Source of the DNA: Acanthamoeba lenticulata
Lineage: Eukaryota; Discosea; Longamoebia; Acanthamoebidae
NCBI GenBank assembly: GCA_002179805.1
Contig: NAVB01000136.1
Span: 41,314 to 105,313, forward strand
Direction: 5' to 3'
Length of the DNA: 64,000 bases
The notes below the pieces were generated by a model. That model had not been told where the DNA came from. It was given only the letters and a program-made list of their open reading frames with translations, and searched no databases. Numbering within the stretch: the stretch's first letter is position 1; each line of letters begins with the position of its first letter. The position numbers and the translations under genes are program-made. Below are positions 14,177 to 25,600 of this stretch, piece by piece.

Positions 14177-15066
14177 TTACAGCTCGTCCTTCTTCTTCGT
14201 TGGGGCTGGTGTGGAACGCTTGGGGTCGGGAAGGGCGTACTTCTCGAGGAAGCGGAAGATGCGGTGGCCAGTCGGTTGACCACCAAAGTGGTGCATCGCC
14301 CAGTCCTTCCCAATGACCAGCAGCCAGACGCTGTCGTGGGGAATGCCGTAGTGGTCGAACACGGCAGTGTCGTTGCGGCGCACGTAGCCAACCTTCATGC
14401 GGCCCTGGTAAGCCTGCGAGATGGCCTGCACCATGGCGTGTGGCTTGGTGTTGGTGTTACTGAACCAGAACACCTTAGGCATATTGGGCTCATCGTGGAA
14501 GGAGGCTCTGTTGTCAGCAGTAATTCGAACGACGTGGCGATCGTGCAACGGCGACAGTGCAAACGAGGTAAGCTCGGTGGCCTCAATAGGGCCACTGTAG
14601 TATGTGAACTCCTTGCCTGCAAAGGGCCCTTGCTCTCGAGGAACTTCCTCGCGCTCTGCACAACAAGTGGTAAATCTTGTGGGGTGCAACGAGAGTGCAA
14701 TAGAGTACCTGGAGGGAACAAGGCGACAAAAGGGGCTGTGTTTTCCTTGTGGCTGAAGAAGGTGGTGAGCTCCTTCTCCTCCTCCATGTTTACCACTCCA
14801 ACCACCATCAACTCGCCAAAGTCGTAGGCCAGCGCGTCGAAGATTGGGGAAGTGTTGATGGAGGTCGCATCGTTTGAATAAAACTCGACAATGGCTGCCT
14901 TGTTGCCTTCCACCACCAGCTCTCGGAAGTTGTCCTTGGTCAGGTGCACCACCTTTGACTTGGGCCCGTGAAGGGCATGGCCGAGAGGCAGCTGCACGCA
15001 CAGTAGCGCCAGCACAACTGCCAAAGTGACCCGGCTCTCCAACATCCCTCGTCGTTTCTGCTCCAT
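14177..15066 (-). CDS. ER-resident thioredoxin-fold protein ending in KDEL
   Basis: Two exons (14709-15066 and 14177-14655) give 278 aa. A signal peptide (TLAVVLALLCVQLPLGHA) is followed by VVHLTKDNFRELVVEGNKAA and IVEFYSND, the beta-alpha-beta opening of a PDI thioredoxin domain. Where an active PDI has CxxC, this protein has no cysteine pair (the region reads NDATSINTSPIFDALA), so it probably lacks redox activity. A second lumenal region contains MPKVFWFSNTNTKP and DSVWLLVIGKDWAMHHF. The protein ends in KKKDEL, the canonical ER retrieval signal, which fixes the frame of the last exon. It is most likely a lumenal chaperone or escort of the redox-inactive PDI type. The exact family is not recognised. 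Confidence 0.82.
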
Positions 15067-15286
15067 AGGTGCCCTGTAGCTCTTCCTCTCCGGCAGCTTC
15101 CACTACTTAGCCTTGGCCTGATGCAGGGCGAAGAGGTGGCGGTTTAGCATTGGGCGTTTGAAAAAAGGAGTGAATTTTTGAAATGTTTTGTAACTCTTTT
15201 GGAATAATGAAAAAGTTTGTAGTTGTACAACTTTGATGAGGATTGCTGACCACCAACAACCCTCACCATCACCCGTCTCTCATCAG

Positions 15287-17963
15287 TTAGTTGCGGTAAG
15301 ACTGATGTTGCCCGACGACGTAGCGGAGGTTGTCCTCGCGGTAGTTGTCGCCCCACAACGCTCGGTTCTTCTCCTCGAGCGACATTCGGAGGATGTCCTC
15401 GTCAATACACTCCTCTTCTTGCGCGCGGTTCCGTGCCCTCGCCTCCAGCACCTGTTTGTTGGTTTTGTTTATCCACAACTTTTGTCAATACTGCTGGCAC
15501 GTAAAAGAACGAAAGCGAAGGCGCTTTAGAAAAGCGAAAAACTACCTCGACCATGGCGCGTAGCTGCTCGTATTCTTCGTCGGGCGTGTCGTCCGCGCTG
15601 TCGTCGTCGAGCAGGGCGAGCGGTTCGATCAGCTCATCGTCTGTTCTCTTCTTCGTGCTGCTCCGACTACTGGGGGTCGCTTGTTGAGGCTCCGTTGCGC
15701 GTCGGCTCTTGCCCGCCACGCGTTCTCGAGTCGGCCGGTCGCGCGCCCATCGCCACTCCTTCCTGGCGCGTCTGAACTCCAGTGACGTCTCATCCTCAAT
15801 CTCAGCATCTTCACCATCCTCCTTGTCCTGCTCATCATGCTCATCATCTGCTGCTTTGTGTTCTTCATCTTCATGTTCGTCCTCGTCCTCGTCCTCGTTC
15901 TTCTCCTCCCCCTCACTGACAGCCTCTCCCTCCTCTTCAGAGACGTGCAGGCTCGAGTTGAGGACGACGGTGCGGCTCACCTTGCTGGGAGCCACTTGAA
16001 GTGTTGGTTGCACCTCTTCGACCTCTTCATCTTTCTCCTCATCATCGTCGCTGTCGTCACTTGTCTCGCTATCTTGCTCGCTTTCGCTGCTGTCCGAGTC
16101 GTTCTCGCCATCCACGAGGCACCCGTCGTCGAACCGCATGTCCTCCTCCTCATACCCAACGTCTTTTGTCTCGCCTTCATTCTCTTCATCATCATCATCA
16201 TCGTCATCGTCGTCGTCGTCGTCGTCGCTGCTGCTGCTATCGCTGACCACTCGGCGCATTGGTATCTTTTGGGGCGGCTGCATCGCTTTCTTGTTTACGA
16301 CCGTCTTTTTCTTGGGTGCCCACGGCGAATCGGTGATGACGATGAGCCCGTCCGCCTGGTCGGCCTCGCCTCCTCGAGACCTCGTGCGGCGACGGCCCTG
16401 CTGGCCCGGCTGGCCGTCCTGTCGGCGCTTAGCCCTCTCCTTGGCAGCGGCTTTCATCGACTCGACCCGCTTGCTGCGCGTGTAGCTCATGCGCTCGAGG
16501 AAATGTTGGTCGCGCCGCAGAGGCGGCAGATACGCCGACGCGCCACTGGCGCCGCCAACGACTTGGCTCCAGCCCGCAGGCAGCAGGCCGACGTCGACGT
16601 CCGTTGCAAGCGTGGCCGGCTGCTTCTTGGCCTTGGCTCGGGGCTTCCGCTTCAGCGCGTCTGCCTTCTCCTGCTTTGTCGCGGCCCGCTTTTCGCTTGA
16701 CATCTCCTCTCGCCGACGCCGGTCCGGAACCTCGTTCCTGATTGACACGACCATCGGCTCCTCGCCTCGGCGCTTCTGGGAAGCCGTCGCAGCTGACGCG
16801 ACACGCGCGTCCTTCTGCTGCCTCGCCACAGGCTCGACGGCGTCGTTCAGCTCCTTTTTCATCATCGTAACCATCTTGCTGTTGCTGCTCGTCGTGTGGC
16901 GGCGCGCTGCGCTCGTCGTCTCTCCGAGGGATATATTCTCTCTTTCCTGGAGGGCTCTCCGCTTGGCCGCGTCTGCCTCGAGGCCCATACGCATGTGCAT
17001 GCTCGTAGATTGTTTCCTGAGCGTCCGAAGCTGGTTGGTCAGGGACTCGATCTGGGCCTCGTCCTGGCCGCACCGGTCGGCCTTGCGCAGGAGCGCGATC
17101 TGATCAACATAGATGACCATGCTGACGGTCAAGACTCACCCGGTGGTTGGAGAAACAACGCTGCGGACGGCGTACCTGACTCTCTGTTCTGGCGATGTTG
17201 GCCTTGACTTGAGCCAGGGCCAGCTCTTCCTCGTACTGGCGCCGCTTGGCCTGCTTCTCATCCTGCCTCTGCTGCTCCTGTGGTAGGACGTGTCAGTCGA
17301 TCGCTTGGCCAAACATAACAGCGAGAAGGGGGCAGACCTCGATTTGGTGCTTCCTCTGTGCTTGGTAGCGCTCGACGATGTAGGCTAGATCGGTGGGATC
17401 AAGCGACGATGCGCGTCGGCTGGTCATCTTCATGGCCAGTTCATCAAGGGCCTGTTTGTCTATCTCCTCCGCCATGACCGCCGTCCTCTGCTGCTGCATG
17501 GCAGATTGCCCTTTTTCCCCAGTGACGGCGCGACCTGACGCGCGGCGGCCGGCGCTGACGCTCCCCTTCTCTCCGCAGTTCTCCTTGCCGCTCAGCTTCG
17601 TTTCGATCAGATTGAGAAGCGCGGCAATGGCCTCGTTGTTTGCCTGCTGGCAGTCAGCCGCACCCACCTCTCGGGCACGTCCGTGGAAATGATGCGCCAG
17701 GCCGAGGTGCTTCATGTACCTTGCATAGATGCAGAAAAGAAGCAGATGAGCTACCTGTCCAGGTCAGCGGGACAAAATCAAAGCAGTTGGTACCGCAGGA
17801 TAGTCGTTTTCCTGTCCTCGCCAACTAGCCACTTACCAACTGCAAGGGAATGATCGTATTTACGGAGAAGAAAGACCAGCACATCCATCGGCTCCATTTT
17901 CGATTCATTAGACCTGTAGCCCAACTGGCGAAGTCTATCATACGTGCCTCGGCTCGAGGCCAT
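15287..17963 (-). CDS. Acidic coiled-coil protein of unknown function
   Basis: Five exons (17837-17963, 17338-17750, 17176-17277, 15546-17099, 15287-15451) give 786 aa. The N-terminus (RLRQLGYRSNESKMEPMDVL ... LLFCIYARYMKHLGLAHHFHG) is a compact helical region of about 95 residues. A coiled coil follows (RYQAQRKHQIE, then RQDEKQAKRRQYEEELALAQ and IESLTNQLRTLRKQ). The middle is basic and Lys/Arg-rich. Residues about 490-690 are extremely acidic, including a run of about 14 Asp encoded by GAC/GAT repeats. The last exon is a helical tail. Exon 2 uses a TAG|CT acceptor, the only nearby one keeping phase with the GTAAGT donor. I do not recognise the family; centrosomal, chromatin or trafficking roles would all fit such a composition. 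Confidence 0.7.
16192..16229 (-). repeat. GAC/GAT triplet repeat coding poly-Asp
   Basis: A TCA/TCG triplet run on the plus strand reads as GAC/GAT on the coding minus strand. It encodes about 14 consecutive aspartates in the acidic coiled-coil protein and is likely length-polymorphic. Confidence 0.8.
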
Positions 17964-18083
17964 TTTGAATGTGCAGGACACGGCTGTTGCGATCGGATCC
18001 GATTCAACTACAAACGCTTTGATGCGACCGTTACCATTTCCCGCCCTTTGTGGAAAGCAAATAATTCGAATGCCACGACAAGC

Positions 18084-19502
18084 TCACACCTGGCCTTCCT
18101 CTTCCAGCTGCATGTCCTCCTCGAGCTCCTCGACGTCATCATCGCCGTGGTGGCCCTCTCCTCCTTGTAAGAAGTTATGAATTATGTTGTCGTTATTGCC
18201 GCCATCCTCTTCGAACTCTGGCGCGTAGTCGTCACCACTATCCGACGACAGGTCGCTGAGCTCCTCCTCCTCCTCCTCGTCTTGAAGGAGAGGCAGCGTG
18301 ATGTCGCCCTTGACGCGCTCGTAGGTCGTGTCAAAGTGCTGAGATGGGTGGATACCATAGAACCATTTGACCACCAAGTTGTCCTTGTCCTGCGCGACGA
18401 GTATCATCAGTCATCCTCTCCTCTGAACGAATGCATGAGCATAGGATGAGACGGCACCTGGACTTCGAGGTAGGCCCGACCCCATCGGGCCCGCACGTAG
18501 CCCGTATCAGCCAGGTGCATTTGGCCCTTGCCCCGGTCGCCCTTGGCTGTGAGGGCCATGCGGAAGGTGGGTTTGCCCGCGGGCACGTTGACGTCGCCTG
18601 CATCCACGAAAGATTAAAACAGAAACATACGATGACGAGAGCGGCCGCACCAGTTATCTTGGTGGCCAGCACGCGGAAGCCCCGGTGGGCGATTTGAATC
18701 AGCTCCTTGCCATGGGAGCCGTAGTGCCCGATCCAACGGCCGTTAATGTCGATACTATTGTGACACTGCTTGTAGAACGCCTTCCAGTCGTCAATCCCAG
18801 CTGGCCGCAGCTCCTTTGTGCTTCCGGGTGGGTTCGCCTCCGAGGTCGGGGCTGAGGGCATCGCCACTGGTTGGTGGTCTACTCCTTCATCGACGCGCTG
18901 GCTCCCTCCGGGAGGCGAGGCAGAGCCAGAGGGTCCGGGCGGCTGCGCCCAGCTCAGCAGAGGCGGGAAGCCAAGGTCATCGGTTGTGGCCTCCACCTCG
19001 CCGGCAGTTTCACCGGATTGGGCGTGAGCCTGCGTGAACTGCTGAATCAGGGTGATGAGACGTAGCAGCACTTGCTCGTTCCCCTGCCCCGCTGCGTCCT
19101 CAAGCTCCTCAAGCGTCACTAACGCCATGTGAGGAAATAAACAACGATAAGAGAAAGAAGCAGGAGATAGGGGCAGTACGTTTGTAGTTCTTTTCGTCTG
19201 GAACGATGCATTCGTCATCTGGCAAAGGTGCGCCCTCAAGATAGAACGGGAATTCACGCTGGCATCTGCAATAAGTAGAATAAGACAGGGCGGAGAGGCC
19301 ACGACGACGGGAAGCACACGCACTTGAGTTTCCACATGACTGGCTCTTCTATCATCGCGTGCCAGGTGGTCGAAACTCGCGTAGCGGCTGCAAGTGTGGG
19401 AAGATCGAGCTCCAGAAAGATGAGTGTCTGCAGCTCAGGCGGCAACAGGTCAAACGAAAACAGTGCAACACCGTTCTCTTCGTGTTCATCCATTCCGTTC
19501 AT
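18084..19502 (-). CDS. F-box protein, FBXO31-like
   Basis: Five exons (19324-19502, 19180-19265, 18651-19118, 18458-18597, 18084-18389) give 392 aa. The F-box is at about residues 15-60 (LLPPELQTLIFLELDLPTLA ... STTWHAMIEEPVMWKLK). After a Pro-rich linker, the C-terminal part holds NGRWIGHYGSHG, ATKITGDVNVPAGKPTF and GRAYLEVQ. These match the beta-structured domain of FBXO31 and related plant F-box proteins (TGDPNVPAG-type motif). Such proteins are substrate receptors of SCF ubiquitin ligases. The tail is acidic (DEEEEEELSDLSSDSGDD). I start at the ATG at 19502 just before the F-box. The frame is open further upstream to about 19652, but with a basic, non-conserved sequence, so an upstream exon is possible. 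Confidence 0.8.
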
Positions 19503-20060
19503 CGCCGAACTGAACGAATCACGCCCAGCTGCAATCTTACACTTGATGACGAAGCTTTGGAGGAATATGCCAAGTATGTACGAAAGAATTGATCCGCGGA
19601 AGGAAACACTCCGCAAGCGAAATTCCGTAGTCTTCGGCCAACCCGAAGGCAAGACGGTTCACCAACCATTTTTCAGACCTCAATCGACGCAAGGTTATAT
19701 CCGGCAGGCAAGAATGGAGTTTGGCGATGTATTGCGCACGTGCGACACGGCTTGACACCGGTCTTTGGGCTGGGGGGAGAACCTTGAAGAAGGGTCTTCT
19801 GTGTGCTCTCGCTCATCCCTAACACGCACCAAACCAAAGCGCTGTCCACTCCTCTCCTCCTTTTTGACGAGCCTCTCGCTTCCTTTGGTTCCCTTTTCTG
19901 TGGCCGCCTGCACCTCGCATCATCTTCTCATCGACGCAACGCGAACAGAACACCTCGCCTTCAGTTTGTTGCTCACTTCAACTACGCACCAACGACTGCC
20001 GTTTTTTGTCGCAGCCCTGAAGAAAGAACGAAGCAACAAAAGCGAAGCGAAGCAAAGAGG
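19503..20060. promoter_or_regulatory. Divergent promoter region between F-box and Sin3-like genes
   Basis: These 558 bp lie between two head-to-head starts. Open frames are present on both strands but without recognisable protein signal. The stretch at 20020-20060 is A/G-rich and probably the 5' leader of the PAH gene. Confidence 0.4.
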
Positions 20061-20700
20061 ATGAGGCAGCCCAAGAGTGTGACGCAGTTCCGCAGGAACC
20101 AGGACCAGGACGGCGAGGGCTTCGAGGGCGGCGCTCCGGCACAGGCGCCCTCGCGCGTGCTCAAGCGAGCGGTTAGCTACCTCGAACGAGTCAAGCGCAC
20201 CTTTGCCGAACGGCCCGAGGTCTACCGGGCTTTCCTTGCCGTCATGCACGCGTTCAAAGAGCAAAGGTGCGTGAGCTTCTTCCTCCCTTCTGCCCACCGA
20301 GACGCTCGCCCGCAGCTGCCTTGTTCTTCTCGTGTGCGTGGTGACTTGCGGGCACTTTCTTTGCGCGTTTTAAAACTCCACCAATTGGAGCCAGCATTTC
20401 TATTTTTACGCGCTTTGCTGTCGACATAGTCTTTGGTTGCTGGGGCTGACCCAACGTGGTTTTTGTGGGCACCATCTTAGGGTGGGGATCACGGGTCTGG
20501 TGGCGCAAGTGTACCAGCTCTTCGAGGGCCACCCGAATCTGCTTATTGGCTTCAATACGTTCCTGCCGCTGGGTCACGCCGCCGGGGCCGCGGCGAAGCC
20601 CGCGACCAGCGCGCCCCGCCTGGCGCCTCCGAGCAACGTTGTCGAGGAAGAGGCGCAGCAGCAGCTCAACAAGCCTGTCGTCGTCACGACGGGTTGGTGA
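20061..20700 (+). CDS. Short Sin3-like protein with one PAH domain
   Basis: Two exons (20061-20266, 20481-20700) give 141 aa. Residues about 30-110 form one paired amphipathic helix domain: AVSYLERVKRTFAERPEVYR, FLAVMHAFKEQR, then GLVAQVYQLFEGHPNLLIGF and NTFLPLG. This is the Sin3 PAH1-type pattern (two helices, then LF-x-GHP-L-GFN-FLP). Sin3 proteins scaffold histone deacetylase complexes and use PAH domains to bind repressor peptides. A full Sin3 has three or four PAH domains and more than 1000 residues. This one ends after a single domain, so it could be a competitor or adaptor, or the gene could continue through an undetected exon; the TGA at 20698 follows GTTGG, so a downstream exon would need an alternative donor. 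Confidence 0.8.
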
Positions 20701-21261
20701 CCACGACCCCCGTCGCGCCCCCGTTACGTCGTAGAAGAAGCCCTCCGAATCACCGCCGTAGACACGAGAACCCGGAACATTGAGCGCGAGCCAACTCGAG
20801 CGAAGTGGCGCGCGCGAACAAGAAGTAGAAGAAGAAGAGGTGGAGAGAAAAGCAAAACAGGACGAACCGGACGGAACGACGCCAAGAGCTGGACGATCGA
20901 GCCCGCGGGTGGTGGAACAAGGACGATACCGAGGAGAAGAAGAAGAAGAAGAAGACGGAGAAGGAAAAGAGGCAAACAACCGAGAGCGACACGAACCGGA
21001 GGGACGACGAATACATGTCTGCATGCGCTGCGGCCAGGCCGGGAGGAGCTTCCCAACTACGATGATGATGGCCCAACCGTACAGTGCCGGCCCTCCTCTT
21101 CGTCTGCAGAACAAGACGCCACCGTACTTGTGCACTGGAACGATTCGCAGCGAAAGCTTCACCGTGACCGCTCAAACCGGTGTGGCTCTTTCGCAAGGGA
21201 CGAATAAAAAATGTATTCATGATCACCTCTTTCCTTCTCCCTCTCCTCCTCTTCCGCTTCT
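20701..21261. other. Intergenic stretch with polypurine tract
   Basis: These 561 bp lie between convergent genes. The plus strand at about 20815-20990 is very purine-rich (repeated GAAGAAGAAG), which leaves long open frames of Glu/Lys/Arg on one strand and Ser/Leu/Phe on the other. I see no domain signal and treat it as 3' flanking sequence. Confidence 0.45.
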
Positions 21262-22306
21262 TCACCTCTCCACCTTGGCTGAGGCCTTGTGTTGCGGCTT
21301 GTTCAGGTGCGTCTGGAACCAGTCGCGAGCATGGCGCGCAACCTCCTCCAACTTGCCCGGTTCTTCAAACAGGTGCGTCGCGCCCGGGATGATCCGGAGC
21401 TCTTTCACTGTCGGCATGATGGCAACAGTGTGTTGATGATGACGATGACAATAAAGAGCGTTGGTGAATGCAACATTCCACTTCCCATGGCAAAAGGAGA
21501 AAGCGCGCACCTTTGGCGGCGAGATGCTCCATGGCCTCTTTGTTCATGTCGATGACCGGCCCGTCCCGGCCGCCGACCAGGAGTAATGTTGGCACGACGC
21601 AATCCCTCAAGGACCGGCCTGTTTTGCGTGCGCGGCAAGAAGCCAATGAGGTTGATACGGGACAAGACAATAACACGAGGAGGAAGACACACACCTGCGA
21701 GGTCAGGCCGGCCGCCACGTGAAACCACGGCCTTCACCTGGGGGTCGTGATTGAGCTTGGCGGCCGCCATGATGGCCGCGCCGCCGCCGGTGCTGGCGCC
21801 AAAGTAGCCGACGTTGAGGTCCTTGGTGGCTTCGTTCTTTCTCAGCCAGTTCGTGACTGTCACCATGCGGTCGGCCAGGAAGGGAATGTTGAAGCGCAGC
21901 TCGCGCGTAACGTCGTCGATCTCCTCTTCGCGAGACGTCAACAAGTCGAAGAGGAAGGTCCCCAAGCCGCCATCTTGCATCACTTTGGCGACATATCGAT
22001 TTCGAGGGCTGTTGTAGTTGATCAGTGGTAAGTAACTCTGGCCAAGCCCGTGACAGCTGGCAGGGAGGAGAACCTGAAGCGGCCACTGCCACTGCCGTGT
22101 GCGAACACAACGATGCCTTGGGCGCCAGGCGGCACGTTGAGGTTGCCCGAAAGGAACACGCCCGGCGCTGCTTCTACTCTGACTTCATCCGACATTGCCT
22201 TGTTCTCTGCTGCTGGTGCGGCCTCTTGTGCTGTAAAGCGTCTGTAATGGAGCACAGCCAGCAGCCAGGAAGCCACGAGAAGAACTGTCAGGGCTCGCCA
22301 GGGCAT
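21262..22306 (-). CDS. Membrane-anchored alpha/beta hydrolase (dienelactone-hydrolase-like)
   Basis: Four exons (22074-22306, 21695-22008, 21511-21618, 21262-21407) give 266 aa. An N-terminal hydrophobic segment (ALTVLLVASWLLAVLHY) is a signal anchor. The hydrolase fold reads VVFAHGSGSGRFSPRNRYVA, then LFDLLTSREEE, the nucleophile elbow GASTGG, VVSRGGRPDLAG, LLLVGGRDGPV and GATHLFEEPG. Ser, Asp and His of the triad are therefore all present. The HGSGSGR-PRNR-VA, ELRF-IP-L and SRGGRPDLAG signatures are those of a bacterial family often found alone or beside phosphoribosyltransferase domains. The exon joins restore these motifs exactly. Eukaryotic introns plus a bacterial-type enzyme suggest an old transfer from bacteria. 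The substrate is unknown. The frame is open upstream to about 22441 without a better ATG. Confidence 0.87.
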
Positions 22307-22679
22307 GAATGCGCCCCACGGCTGGAAGAGGGAGAGCGTGCCTCTGTCTGGTGGAGGCTTGCGGTCTGCTTGTAGCGTGTGCGAGTTGCTGCGCAAGGAT
22401 TGCTCGTCTGAGCATTCAAAAGACTTGTTGTTAGCCTGCAAGAACCGTTCCGCGCCTCACGACCCGCTCGCTGCTGGCGATCCCGCTGAGCAGTTGCCTT
22501 CATGCCCCCTGTCCCTCGCTCCCTTGTCGGCGTTCTGTGGTCTGAATTTCGCAGGAGACGAAAGGCACTGGACCGGACGCAAAGGAAACAAATGTTTGAA
22601 ACATGATGTAGAGTACAGTTTGTTTTCTATTTTGTAAATAAAACGAAACAAAAGCGCAAAATTTGAGTTTACAGGAATG
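22307..22679. other. Intergenic region between hydrolase start and G8-protein stop
   Basis: These 373 bp lie between two minus-strand genes. The hydrolase reading frame stays open to about 22441 (no upstream ATG) and may be 5' leader. The stretch 22600-22679 is A/T-rich and probably holds the 3' end of the G8 gene. Nothing else is visible. Confidence 0.4.
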
Positions 22680-25600
22680 TTACAGCAGCGTCTTGGTCAA
22701 GGTCGAGAGGAGAGGCTGAACGCCCGCGGCCGAGCTGCCGTCGCCGTCACCGGGCACGTAGAAGGGGTGGAGCTCCGCAGGAGCGGACACGTGAGGCTGC
22801 GGCGCGCAAGGGTTGGTGCGGCACGAGGCCCCGATGACGAGCGTGGGCCCGTAGTCGATGAGGTTCAGGGTCAAGCCGCCCCGCGAGAAGACGCCGGGGG
22901 CCGGCGGGACGGCCGTCCACGGCGCGTCGACCTTGGGCCACGAAGACGGCTGCATGGTGACGCGCACGTAGAGCAGCTGGGCGCTGTTGTCCCAGTAGTA
23001 GACGTCGCCGGGCCCGTTGTAGACGTCCTCCGCGGAGCTGACGTTGCGGAACGGGTGCGTGCAGGTGGCCCAGCTGGTGTCGCACCACTTCCCCTGGAAG
23101 GTGATGTTGAACGTGGTCCCGGCCGGGTAGGGCAGGGCCAGGACGAGCGAGTCCTTGGGGTCCACCTGGATCTCGGCGATGGTGAGCGGGTTGGGCGTGC
23201 CCTTGGTGTAGCGGAGGAACCAGCCGCCAGACTTGTAGATGAGGGGCCCGGTCAGCTGGCCCATGACGGCGATGGGGACGCCGAGGGACTCGTTGGGGCG
23301 GCCAAAGTGGGTCGCCGTGCCGACGATGGGGCAGGAGTTGGGATCGCTGGCGTTGCCGCCGCCGTTGAGGCAGATCTCGGTGCCGATCGTGGCCTCGAGC
23401 TTGGTGTCGAAGCTGAGCTTGATGGCGGCGCTGCTGTCCTTCTCGGCCATGGCGCACACCCAGCGCTCGTTGACCAGCGCGCAGTCGTCGTACATCTTCC
23501 ACCACTCGTTGGCCCACGAGGAGCCGATCATGGTCCGCCCGCGGGTGCCCGCGGCCGAGCCGTCGGCGTCGAGCCAGCTCTGCATGCGGCCGGACACGGT
23601 CACGCCCGACGCGGCCGTGGTGCGGTTGGTCGACGACTGCCAGATGTTGTTGCAGTTCTCGTAGCGGATGCCCGACGTGGTCTGCATGAGCTGCGGCACG
23701 AACTGGTCCGAGTGGGTGAGCGACGTGAACACGGCCGAGGCGCTGCAGAGCTTGCCGCTGCCGTAGACGCAGCCGTCCCAGTCGTTGCGGCAGTTGCGGA
23801 AGACCGAGTTCTGCAGGATGTGGCTCTGCCCGACGTCGTACCACTGGAAGCCGCCGATGCGATTGAAAAAGTAAAAGTCGCGGATGCTGCACGCGCCGTA
23901 GCCGCCGGCCGGGGTCTGCGGGAAGGGCCGCGCGGCCAAGCAGCCGGCGAACCAGGTCGGGCGGTGGCTCGAGCGGCACTCCATGAGCATCTGGTCGATC
24001 CAGACCTTGCCAAAGACGTTCATCGAGAGGACGACGTCGTGGATCTCGAGCCGCACGATGTTGGCGCGGTTGCCCCAGGCCTGGAGGCCGCGGTTGGCGA
24101 GGAAGGCCTTGTTGTCCTCGATCTCGAGCCACAGCTGCTGGCTCAGCGTGTAGCAGCCCCCGGGCTTCGAGGCCGTGCCCACGGCCTTGTCGGTGCACGT
24201 GTCGTGGACCCAGTCGGACCGGCCCTCGGTGTACTGCAGCGTCGTCTTGGTGGCGTCCGTGTAGGTCAGCTCGCCGCCAAAGTAAAAGGCCGAGGCCGAG
24301 CCCCACCAGAAGCCGGTCGAGTGGGCCGTGTTGCCGCGGAAGGGCGTCTTGAAGGGCCGGTTGGCCGGGTTGAGGTCGGTCACGTCGTTGAAGTTGTCGA
24401 TCGGGGCCGGCAGGCTCGGGAACGAGAAGCCCGTCCAGCCGCCGCTCGCGGCGTTGCCCTCGATCGTGTTGTACATGTTGGTCACGTAGAACGGCGCGGC
24501 CGACATGTCGGCCGGGACCAGCAGCGACGCGCTCTGCTTGTACATGGGCAGCTTCTGGCCCCAGAACTCGAGCGACGCGCTCTGCATGTTGCCGATGATG
24601 TGCACGTGGGCGCCCAGGTTGTACTGGATCGTGTTGTTCTCCTCGACGCCGTTCTCCGACAGGTAGAAGCAGTTGCCGATGGCGTCGTAGGCCGTGTTCT
24701 CGGCCAGCCGCACGCCGTGCGTGCCGTGGATCGTGTAGCACCGGAAGAACGAGTTGTGCACCGAGCAGTCAGTCGCGTAGTTGTGCGTCGGGTCCGTCAC
24801 GTTGATCATGTGCCAGTGCAGCGGGTAGCGCCCGAGCACGTTGGTCTGGCCCATGCGGTAGAGCTCCACGCCCGAGAACCGCCCGCTGGCCCCGGCGCCC
24901 ATGACCTGGACGTGGCCGCCGAAGCCCGTCAGGTACTTGTCGTTGCACGGGTAGGTCGAGCCCCGCGTGTCGTTGCAGATGGCGTTGGCCGTATCGGTGG
25001 GCTCCGAGTTGAAGGCGTCGCCCTGGATCAAGATGTTGCGCGTGAGGAGGCCCACCTCGGCCTGGTACTCGCGGCCGCCGTAGTGCTGGTAGGCCAGCGG
25101 CTGGTCGAGCTCGATCGCGGCCACGTCGGGGCCGAGCGAGCTGGCCCGGTAGACCTTGACGATCTTGCGGACCTCGTTGCGGTGCCAGTCGCGCGCGTCC
25201 TTGAGCTCGGTCGAGGTGATGAAGATGGACTGGTCCGGCTGCCAGTTGACCATGTCCTGGATGAACACGTACTTGTCCCCGATCTCGGCCGTCATCGCCA
25301 GGCGCGACCAGGTGGTGAAGTACTGCACGCCGTGGATGTCCGCCTGGCCGCCCATGACGGCGATGCCCTTGACCGGCGGGTCGGCCGGAAGGTTCTGCGC
25401 GCTGCGCGAGCCGTGCAGGGTGATGGTGATCTTGTTGCGGTAGCGGCACGTGGGCGAGCCGATGAGGAGCTGGCCCTGCACGTTGAAGCCCTTGGCCGCG
25501 ATCACGATGCGTGCGTCGGCAAAGACGAGCGCCGAGCCGACCGGAATGGTGATGGTCCCAAAGACGAACGACTCGGGGATCGAGCAGGACGAAATAAGGA

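Noticed and set aside
19537..19758. A minus-strand frame upstream of the F-box gene that could be an extra N-terminal exon
   Set aside because: No phase-consistent join to the F-box exon was found, and the F-box proteins I compared start close to the F-box.
20780..21436. A plus-strand open frame rich in Glu downstream of the PAH gene
   Set aside because: It comes from a polypurine tract and runs into exon 4 of the opposite-strand hydrolase. No domain and no start context.
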